NCBI GenBank assembly: GCA_023053545.1
Contig: JAKZAN010000004.1
Location: forward strand, 1,364,001 to 1,428,000
Source: Lepidurus packardi
Lineage: Eukaryota; Arthropoda; Branchiopoda; Notostraca; Triopsidae
Reading direction: 5' to 3'
DNA length: 64,000 nucleotides
Shown: piece after piece, positions 55,611-64,000 of the stretch
Position numbering within the stretch: position 1 is the first letter of the stretch
Layout of the letters: every line of letters starts with the position of its first letter
Translations under genes and position numbers: made by a program
The notes under the pieces: model-generated
What the model was told of the DNA's origin: nothing
The model's input: only the letters and a program-made list of their open reading frames with translations
Databases searched by the model: none

Positions 55611-56851
55611 TTTGATTAAGCGCAACGATAAGATCACATTAGTCACATTAGTCCTAAAAAAGTACGTGTTCAATACACCAAGTTCTCAAATTCGTATATA
55701 TCGCTGCTGGTTGTAATTGATTCATGTTTATAATATTGTATTGCCATTTGAGAAGTTCTTAGTCAATAAGCTTAACCAACGATATCGATCTGTAATGTAC
55801 AGCCAATCAGCGACAAGGACTTGCTTCGCAATCTTACAGCCAATCAGCAGCAAGGACTCCCCTATGCAGTCCTTCCTTTTCGTGCATTTTGGTGTAACAG
55901 ACTTCTGACAGGGACCTTACCCCCTTGACTCATAGTATAGAAAAAAATTAATTCCAAAATTGTTTAGCTCAGATAAGCTAGCGAATCGATGTGTCCATAT
56001 TGCTATCGATTTACGTTTGAATTACGTATCGATTTACAGCTACCGTCGACAGGGATTTGCCAGGCGTTTTGGATGGGACAAGGTGTAATAGAATAAGATT
56101 ATTTTTCCCTTCTTGCATTTGCAACGCATTAAGTCTTCGTTTGACGTAATGTATGTCAGGAAATAGCTCTCCGTACCAAATGGTCTCGTGGTGGACCCAG
56201 AGGTCAAGGTGATCCCTTCCTTCTACCCCTAGGGATCCGTAAAGCTGCTACTAATTGACGCATTTAGGGATCAGATGTGCTACAAGCTTCTTGGTAGCTA
56301 TGCCGTTGTGTCTCGACTGCTCCAAAAACGACTGAGCTACGTTTCAACATCTAAGTTGAGCTAGGTTAAGAGATTAAGTTAGGTTAGGTCAGTCAGGCTA
56401 GGTATTAGGACTTCCCCCTCTCATTCCCTTTCCCCTACTAACTCCTTGTTGAGCTTATTAATAGGGTGCAGCACGTACCGTTTAAAGACGAGGAAAAACC
56501 TGATCTCTAAACCCGTAATTTAGTTACGTGTGATCCGCAATGGTCCACAATGTCCGCGAAGGTGGTGAAATAGTGAAGGCACAAACTGAGTTAACGGTAT
56601 CTTCCTATTTCCCAAACGTACCTATACGCCGCAAAGGAACGCCAAAATGACATTATTGCATGAGATTCGAGTATTGTGGAATTCACAATCCGTAATATCA
56701 AATTGGGTCGTCTAAATAACACCGTCCAGGGCAAATAGATCCTGCTTGCCGTCAGCCTTGTGGTACAGGAGAACACCCTTCCGCCAAGTTAGAATTTCGG
56801 TAGTATCAGGCTGAGACTACGATTCGCGCAAGAACAGGTCGAAGGCTTCGA
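55611..56851. other. no firm gene
   Basis: A 20-bp unit around ACAGCCAATCAGC recurs at about 55800 and 55838. Positions 56360-56405 contain TTAGG-like repeats. On the minus strand 56650-56790 one frame reads KGVLLYHKADGKQDLFALDG, which looks protein-like, but it hits a stop directly after and has no partner exon. Confidence 0.35.
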
Positions 56852-57078
56852 TTTGGGACCCATACTGTGCATTGCGTCATTTCCTTAGATGCCATCATCG
56901 GAGAGACCGAACATTGCATATCAGTTTGCGAGATGTACCAGGACGAAGTCACAGGTAACATCACAACAAATTGAATTGTGACCCATAGGATCTTGATACC
57001 AAATCTTTTGACAATGTAACGCATCTTATCAATTGAACCTACAAGTTTGTGTGTTTTTAATCGTTCGTTATACAGCTG
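56852..57078 (+). pseudogene. duplicated fragment of the adenylate-forming enzyme gene (exon 3 to intron 3)
   Basis: Near-identical to 57988-58212: the 3' half of exon 3 (HTVHCVISLD and ETEHCISVCEMYQDD in the functional copy), its GTAAC donor and the whole intron up to CGTTCGTTAT. It ends just before exon 4 would start. Upstream of 56852 the similarity stops. It cannot be expressed as a functional part of the downstream gene unless spliced in by mistake. Confidence 0.88.
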
Positions 57079-57323
57079 AGAGTCAGCAGATAAGGTAAAG
57101 TTTTTATAATATTACATTATGTATATGCTATCTGTTACCGCTGGATCAATGTGGGCTTATTTATAACAGTCACCTTATCTTTGGTTTGTGATCGAAAAGG
57201 GTAATATAAGGGAAGGCAATTCACGAAAGAAAGCTCTCAGCAAAACTTATAAATGCCCACTGCGAATTCCGTTGTACTGTATATCATAAAAGCGTTCACA
57301 ACCAACAGCTGTAAAGGCGAACG

Positions 57324-59927
57324 ATGGGTTCTACTGTTTCAACTCCCCGACCAGATAACTGGATTGAAGCTCCCGAAGTACCCGAAGTACCGGTCCACGA
57401 GCTAATTTTCAGAAGAATCGAGGAAAATATACAAAATAATGGAGATGGTGCATGGTTGGTAAGTTTTTAAGACATATAATCAATTTTTTTCTAACTGGAC
57501 TAACCATATTTTTGTAATTCTCCACAATTTTAGACTATGTCTGATACACAACGCGAGATTAAGTTCAGTGAAGTAATACCGAAAGTAAAAGCTGTCGCTT
57601 CAGCCTTGACGAAAAAGCACTTCCGCAAAGGGGACCTTGTTACCTTTTTTGCCACCAACAAAGTAGACTATTTTGTTGTAGTTATTGCTGTGTGGATGTG
57701 TGGTGGAGCCGTGTCCCTCATTAGCAATGAGACTTTAACAAGTAATAAGGTTAGGTTACCAGGCTTCTCTATAGTAGCCTTTAGCTTAGCTTCCTATATG
57801 CCACGATACCATAGAGAAGACAGAAAAACACTGACATGAATAGTGAAACAGTATAAGCTCTGAATTCCTCTGAAAGTCTGTTATTCTTTATAAATTAGGT
57901 ACGTTAGTAAGCACAATCAATAACGCAAATGCGGTTTTCATTGTGTGCGATGAAGAGTCCATTGGCCAGGCTCTAGAAGCAAAACAGTTGACCCATACTG
58001 TGCATTGCGTCATTTCCTTAGACCCCATCATCGGAGAGACAGAACATTGCATATCAGTTTGCGAGATGTACCAGGACGACGCCACAGGTAACGTCACAAC
58101 AAATTGAATTGTGACCCATGAGATCTTGATACCAAATCTTTGGACAATGTAACGCATTTTATCAATTGTGCCTACAAGGTTTGTGTGTTTGTGCTCGTTC
58201 GTTATCTAGCTTGTCCTAGTGATATTCAAATTGACTCCCGCAATGACATTGCGTACATGCCGTACTCATCCGGTACAACAGGATTGCCCAAAGGAATCAT
58301 GCACACATTCCGTACGCTGACGATTATGTTCTATAACATCACGTACGTGTTTTAAGTTATTTACTGGCAAAAACTATGATAATCGAGAGCCAATCCGTTT
58401 ACTGTTTTCAGGCGTCCTCCAATTCCTAACGTGAAATACCAACTCCGTAGCTGCAATTTCCACATCGGTGGATTGGTTGGATATCTCGGTGCACTCTTAA
58501 TGCACCTTCCAGCTATAAGTATGGAGCGCTACGACGACGAAGGTTTTTTCCGTACAATAGAAAAAGAGAAGGTAAAATTCAATCTTAAACTCAACTCTCA
58601 ATCCCTTTTAGTCTAACTTAATTATTCTTAATATTCTTATAAATAAATCATAATATTCTAATAAGGTGGGTTCAGAATGGCATGATGAGAATGGGAACAT
58701 CAATTCCAACGTTAATGATACATTTAATAGTCATTTATATTAAAATTAGAATCAAACCATCTTATTCCGCTCTTTAGCCTACTGTCGTATACGTGTACGT
58801 ATCCCAAATCGTTCGCATTATGAAGCACTTGGACCTCTCCAAGTACGACTTTAGCAGTGTAGTCGTACTGGGCGTGACAGGGTCCGGTATTCACTCGGAT
58901 TGGGAAGATGCGCTACGAAAACGTCTACCTAACCTCAAACGCGTTGTACAGGTATATTTTATGAAAAAAACTTAATAATTAGAGCGTTGTAAGATAAAGC
59001 TTTTATTAAAACCTTACATTTTAAAATTTGGATAGGGTTATGGGTTAACCGAGACCTTTATCATCACCGGCCTTGATTTCCTTAAACCCACTGGAAGTAA
59101 AATCGTCTTAATTTAATAGGCTTGAAGCCAAGGTATTGATTACATCCTGTATAAATCTTCTGCCAGTGAACAAAAAAGGGACTTTGGGAAAAGTTTTGTC
59201 GTTTGCTGAACTCGAAATACGCGATCCTGAAACTCAGCAACCTTTGCCAATTGGTCAAACTGGAGAGTTCTGGGTCAAAACAGCTATGATGATGAAAGGC
59301 TACTGGAAAAACCCCGAGGTATGTACAACATCATTATATTATGAATTGAACTACTGACTAATAGAATTATGTTTTATGTAAAATATAGGCAACAGCAGCT
59401 TTCCTTGTGGATGGCTGGCACCGCACTGGGGATTTAGGGCACGTTGATGAAGACGGCTACGTATTCTTCAAAGAAAGGTTGAAGGAATTAATCGAAGTCG
59501 ATGGCTACCAAGTAAATCTCTTTTTAATAATTTGCAAAGCAATATATTTTTGATTTTAGGTCTTCCCACAAGTCATGGAAAGCATATTGCACCTTCATCC
59601 TGCCGTTGCTGATGTTGCACTGGTGGGTAAACCAGACGAATTATACGGGAAAGTCCCGGTGGCTTTCATTGTCAAGAAAGACGGAGTTGAAACTACAAAG
59701 GAAGATATAGCGAATTTCATAAACTGTGAGTTTCAGGTCTTTTACTTCTCACTGATTTAAATGCTAATTACATTTTATTTTACCTTGCTGCTTTAAAACT
59801 CTCGACAGCGAGAGTAAGCCAAAGAGAACAAATCCGTGGAGGAATAGTGTTTATAGATTCCATCCCTCGCAATCATATGTTCAAGATCATACGTCGCGAG
59901 TTGCTCGAAAAAGTAAACGACAAATGA
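57324..59927 (+). CDS. 4-coumarate-CoA ligase/luciferase-like acyl-CoA synthetase (539 aa, 11 exons)
   Basis: Member of the ANL (AMP-binding) superfamily: activates a carboxylic acid with ATP to an acyl-adenylate and transfers it to CoA; the substrate cannot be told from sequence. Exons: 57324-57458, 57534-57741, 57899-58087, 58210-58342, 58412-58571, 58778-58951, 59036-59096, 59167-59318, 59389-59511, 59560-59725, 59809-59927, together 1,620 nt in frame. Motifs: P-loop YSSGTTGLPKG, YGLTET, GWHRTGDLGHVDEDG, KERLKELIEVDGYQV and, near the C-terminus, IPRNHMFKIIRREL, where the catalytic Lys is kept but the usual Gly before it is Phe. No SKL-type peroxisomal signal (ends VNDK), unlike firefly luciferase. 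Length is typical. Confidence 0.94.
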
Positions 59928-61031
59928 GACTTTATTAGTCTGATGAAAAGTGAATGAAGCTCAGTGACGGAATCCTAGATGAAACCGTTGCTTTTTGGAG
60001 ACTATGTGGACAATACGGAAAAAAGAAAAGTTTTCAATGAATAAAATTGTAAAGCTGACTTTTAAAATACGCTTGTTTTTTTGGCGTTGATGTTAAAGGA
60101 CACATTCTGAATTGCGGTTTCTAACGTTAGACTAACGATTACCTTTAGCCTTAGCTCTTCATGTCGTTTTAGCGCAAAAGTAACCGTTATTAACCCTCCT
60201 TACCGTTGAAAATATCTTATTTTAAGCGTCAACAACAGATATCTATCAATCTGTGGAATGATCATCTTCGAAAACAGTATATTACGCCACATAGAACACG
60301 ACGGGTGTGACGTATCACTGTAATCTCGTCACTAGTGTCGGTGTACTTGTTGCTAATTGTTGCTACCAGCGATGCTGGCCTTGCTGCTGTCTTCGCCAGC
60401 GAATGAGTCGGAGGTGCTTCTTCTTCGGAGGTGCTGAATTCGCTGTCTGAGGTCTTCCAGGGTGCTCTTCTTCTCCTCGAGTCTCTCCAAGGGACGTTAT
60501 TGACTAGATTTTTGCGATTAGAGCGATTTTTTGGAAGAATTCATTAAAGGAATCACATTCCTAGGGTGACTAGACTAAGCATAGTTCGACGAAAAACCGT
60601 CATACGCAATTTACCCATTGTCTTTGATTTTTTCGGAAAAATGTGCTACTACGTTTATCAGCTTGACATTAGCGACCTACACAGTCTGTGTTTGAGGTTG
60701 ATGCATAGTTTATTTAAAAAAATAAAGTTATGATGAGAGGGTTTGAGGTGTGTATTGAAAAAGTAATGCTTAGCTTTAGCATTGGCTCTTTCGTGACGTT
60801 GAAGTGCTAAGTAACCGTTACTGCAAGCGTTGGGGCAAGGGCTAACGGGCAAACTCGCTCTTTGATTGGACGGGTTACAGTGCCATCTAGTTCCTTTCTT
60901 TAACTTTTAAATAAAGGAAATCATAGACAAAAATTGACAGCTGTAAGTGTTATGCATGCAAAACTGTATTTGATACCCATAACCAGCTGTTCGGCACATT
61001 ATCCTTAAACATATTACGTTTTCACTGTAGA
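59928..61031. other. no gene supported
   Basis: A minus-strand open stretch at about 60290-60500 has a Ser/Glu-rich composition (SDSEFSTSEEEAPP) but no start or homologue. Positions 60120-60180 and 60770-60830 share an AGCCTTAGCTCTTC...AAGTAACCGTTA-like block, a weak repeat that also matches the flank of the 19430 pseudogene. Confidence 0.4.
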
Positions 61032-62444
61032 TTATACTTTAGGATAGACAACATCAGCAGCAATACCACAGCGATTCACTCCGCGTTCTAGAAGCATGTA
61101 GCCTTCGCGAAACGCAAATAAAAAAAAGTTACTACTTTTGTTCCATGTTTATATCAGAGTTTTACCGTTTAAACCCCAGGTTGTACCCCAGGAGTTCTTA
61201 ATCTTCCAATAATTAATGCCGTTCAAGGTACCATAACCGACAAGAAGTACGGCGTGGTTTGTAGCAAGCCTGCATTGACTTTCAGTATAGACTCCGCTCC
61301 TGCATTTTTGGAATGAGTTTAACTTGTCTTATATTTGAAAAAAATACATACTCGTAGAGTTTGTAACTCGGCCTTTCAGCGTCCATAGCGACATTCACTG
61401 GTCCCTGAGCTTCGACAAATTTAGTCATCAGCAGCCCCTCATTACCTTCCAGTTCCGTCCTTACGTACGAGGCAACGTTGCCAACTTGCATATTAGTCGT
61501 AAATCTGCAAGTTCCGTTCTTTCATATACAAACCACATAATAATATGTTAATTGTCAGTTTTAAAACATTGTGAAGAATAGTTCGACTTTTCAAGCAGTT
61601 ACCAGTGCCGTATAGGGATATGTAGTGTCTGAAGCAATACCAACGGTATTCTTTATCAAGTAATCATAGCTATAGCTGGAATCGCCTCCCTGGCAAAGAT
61701 TGTTACCATAACCCGTGCTGCAATCGACTAATTGCTGCTCACTGAAGGTTCTTTTGATGCCTGATTTCTTGCAATTGAAGAATCTACTCGTACAAAACAT
61801 GTCAATAATTTGAATTAGGTTAATTAATTAGGTATAGCTAAAAAATCTTGCTAGGTATACTCAAGAGCAGCAACAGTTGAAAAGGCATAACACGAACCGC
61901 AATCGCCCTGATTTTTTACGGGAGTCATGCAAGGATCCGTGCTGTGGTCAACCTGAAAGATATGAAACAAAGCGGTTTCAAAGGTGACAGATACGAGCAG
62001 GGTATTTCGACAACTTTACTGTGGCAGTCTGACGGACATCGACCAAGGAGTCAGCATCAATTGACTCTCCACTACGGGATTCAACCCTGGTCTTGATCGG
62101 TTTTCGAATGTTCCCGCATCTGGTACGTCTGTATTCTTCGTCATCCATGTCGGAAAGCTCGTTGTGAGCCAGCGTGTACGTCTCGAGTCCAGCGGCTTGT
62201 CTTGCATTGTGTTCCTCGATCAACTTGTTGCTCTTCGCGAAGTTCATGCGGGATTTGGCTTCATGCTCCTTGTTTTTGTAAATCTTTCCATGCTTCTCCT
62301 GGAATTGAACAAGAAATGAAAAATTAGACTGCAATAAAACTTTAAGTTTTAGTTTGTTACTTTGTATTCCTTCCACGCTTTGTCGGTGTCAGCCAAAACT
62401 GCCACGACTAAGCCAGCTAGTGCTAAGGCAAGTACAATCTTCAT
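61032..62444 (-). CDS. cathepsin L-like cysteine protease (335 aa, 7 exons)
   Basis: Paralogue of the gene at 21302-22717, in inverse orientation. Exons: 62361-62444, 62020-62298, 61861-61952, 61603-61783, 61352-61518, 61166-61299, 61032-61102; the five internal exons have exactly the same lengths as in the other gene. Signal peptide [19 protein letters not shown]29-type propeptide; catalytic Cys in [15 protein letters not shown], His in [10 protein letters not shown], Asn in [12 protein letters not shown]. As in the paralogue, Tyr replaces the usual Trp after the catalytic Cys. Likely secreted or endosomal protein degradation; digestive role is inference. Intact frame and splice sites. Confidence 0.94.
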
Positions 62445-62508
62445 GACTAGAGAGGTTCTTCACTTGTCGTTAAAGGTATAACGATGCCAGTTGGGATCTC
62501 GTCATATC

Positions 62509-62517
62509 CCTTTTATA
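62509..62517 (-). promoter_or_regulatory. TATA box of the second cathepsin gene
   Basis: TATAAAAGG on the minus strand, about 70 bp upstream of the ATG at 62444; same element and distance as at 21233. Confidence 0.7.
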
Positions 62518-63585
62518 GTCATGTTCATGCTGTACATGTCCAATGCTGTGATCGCTTTATTTAATTTGATGCACCAGACAGTAAACAAAGAAATGCCGGT
62601 ATTTTTTGTCTCTTAAGATACCTGACTAATTGTTATTTACTTCGTGCAGCTGCTCGGCCAACTGCGCACACACGAATACGTGCGTGTGTCTGTCTCCTTT
62701 AATTTAATTCTAGTTCTATCTAATTTATTGTATTCTGTTGATTTCTATTTTTGCATATTTTAACTATTTTTTTAATTTTGTGTTGTCTTAAGACAATACA
62801 AAATTACACAAATAATTAAACGGTTTCAGATCCCAGGCAGTGACGTAACGAGGGTGGGGCAGCCAGGACACGTGCCCTGGGCACCAACTTTTACGGGTGG
62901 GTTGGCATTTTCATGGTACCTGATAAAAAAAAGAGTAGAAAAAGGATTCTTAAAAAAATCTTATGAGCTGAAAAATGGACTTGGATGAATGCGTGAAGTT
63001 ACCATGAATACCATATTTTTTAAGCGAGGCGCCTTTTTTTCATTTGCCCTGGGCGCCATTTAGCCTTGTTAGCCACTACTCCTAGGCCACTATTTAGCCT
63101 CTACTCCTAGGCCAGATAACTGGATAGAGTTCCCAACGTTAATCGGCGTTGGATCATTCTAAAGGTTTTCCTTTTAATATAACCTTCTCTAATTGTATAC
63201 CTCTATTTGTGATTTGGCCTGTTAATTTAACATACTACACCTCCCAACGCACTACACCTCCTACCTTTATCTACACCCAATTTCCTACTCGCCTTCCCAA
63301 TTTCTTATTAAGTTTTATAGACTAAATCATGTAAGGTCATTCATAAATAAACAAGTTAGGCATCAGGATTTTAATCCTACACCCGCTATCTGAAAACGTC
63401 GAGTACTTTAAGTTACGTATAATGTTGTTGATCTGTTTTTAGTCAAAACTGTGCCATCTACCGGGCACATTATCGAGTATTTCTGACCATTTAATATTTC
63501 TGATTTTTTTTATAAAGGTTATTATTATTCTGAAATATACTTTCTATTGATCTTATTATTGGTAGAAAAAGGGAAAAAAACAAAA
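62518..63585. other. upstream region and unassigned repeat, no gene
   Basis: 62640-62700 is the inverted counterpart of the 21055-21120 promoter block. From about 62835 to 63085 the sequence (GTGACGTAACGAGGGTGGGG ... GCCCTGGGCGCC) has the look of a non-autonomous repeat, with GCCCTGGGC at both 62873 and 63045, but no clear terminal inverted repeat or target duplication was found. Confidence 0.4.
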
Positions 63586-63849
63586 TTACACCACTTCTAT
63601 TAGTTTAGTATCTTTAAGGTAGTCTACTAGACAGTTTCTTAACTTATATTGTCGTTCTGGTTCAATTTTCCCTAATCTTAATACATTTTCCATGTTAACT
63701 CCGATCTGTTCTACACTTCTCGATTTTTCTCTTTCGTGTCCATATGATGGGCAATACAGCAACCTGTGTTCCACTGTGTCTGTTTTTTCCCTACAGTTTT
63801 CACATATATCTGTGTCTTTAAGCTTAAATCTCTGCATCCACCAACCCAC
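63586..63849 (-). pseudogene. LINE C-terminal fragment (zinc-knuckle region)
   Basis: Frame with CENCREKTDTVEHRLLYCPS, the CxxC...HxxxxC motif found after the RT/RNase H region of R1/jockey-like non-LTR retrotransposons, then LRLGKIEPERQYKLRNCLVD to the stop. No RT lies upstream, so it is a 5'-truncated copy. An 8-A run on the element strand near 63510 may be its tail. Confidence 0.75.
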
Positions 63850-64000
63850 CTTTGCATGAAGTTACGTGTACTTCTTGTCGTTTATAGTCGTTCCGCGCCA
63901 TCTAACGGGTGCATGAAGTTACGTGTAAGTTTGATGTTTAAGTTTGTGCAAAGCCTACACCTACAACTACAGATGGCGTCTTATTTTCTTCCTCTTCTTG
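63850..64000. other. repeat GCATGAAGTTACGTGTA, no gene
   Basis: The 17-mer GCATGAAGTTACGTGTA occurs at 63854 and 63911 at the right edge of the LINE fragment. It is too far from any left partner to be called a target duplication. Confidence 0.5.

Noticed and set aside
62835-63085. Complete MITE with GCCCTGGGC ends
   Set aside because: The two GCCCTGGGC blocks are in direct, not inverted, orientation and no target duplication was found.
63854-63927. Target-site duplication of the terminal LINE fragment
   Set aside because: Both copies of GCATGAAGTTACGTGTA lie on the same side of the fragment.

Overview
The window is arthropod nuclear DNA, most likely from a water flea (Daphnia or a close cladoceran). 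The pointers are a cluster of insect-type gustatory receptors (7tm_7 family), RR-1 chitin-binding cuticle genes, spliced genes with short introns (about 50-160 bp, GT...AG), TATA-driven secreted-protein genes, and a dense load of decayed BEL/Pao, Gypsy, LINE, Tc1/mariner, pogo/Tigger, PIF/Harbinger, TTAA-type and hAT-type elements. The species is inferred, not proven. Exon models were built by hand from splice sites and reading phase; the models given as intact close in frame.

Layout. 1-4.2 kb: a Gypsy pol remnant, a tiny 18S rRNA 5'-end insertion with a 15-bp target duplication, and unexplained old duplications. 4.2-15.9 kb: three intronless minus-strand genes (319, 393 and 368 aa) of one secreted Ser/Thr/Val-rich family I do not recognise, interleaved with a BEL/Pao pol relic and local tandem duplications. 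17.2-20.8 kb: rearranged Gypsy pieces, a cathepsin pseudogene tail and a 5'-truncated LINE with target duplication. 21.3-22.7 kb: a complete 7-exon cathepsin L-like protease (337 aa). 25.4-33 kb: one intact cuticle gene, two decayed ones, and a pogo/Tigger remnant holding a TTAA-flanked element with 438-bp inverted arms.

29.9-49.2 kb is a gustatory receptor cluster: two intact genes (445 and 443 aa), one intact except for a single-base frame break, and four pseudogene pieces. Two small Kazal-type inhibitor genes lie among them. A 2.7-kb two-gene Harbinger element sits about 30 bp upstream of the TATA box of the second Kazal gene, and the first Kazal gene shows the empty site. 47-54.8 kb: cuticle pseudogenes, BEL/Pao and Gypsy remnants, a LINE piece, a complete-ended Tc1/mariner element with a dead transposase, and a 310-bp hAT-type MITE with long G/C tracts.

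57.3-59.9 kb: a complete 11-exon adenylate-forming enzyme (539 aa, 4-coumarate-CoA ligase/luciferase-like), preceded by a duplicated fragment of itself. 61.0-62.4 kb: a second intact cathepsin L-like gene (335 aa) in opposite orientation to the first, with nearly identical exon lengths. The end holds a LINE C-terminus.

The host genes are mostly secreted or sensory products (cuticle, proteases and protease inhibitors, taste receptors, mucin-like proteins). Nothing ties them into one pathway; the common theme is tandem duplication followed by decay and transposon insertion.
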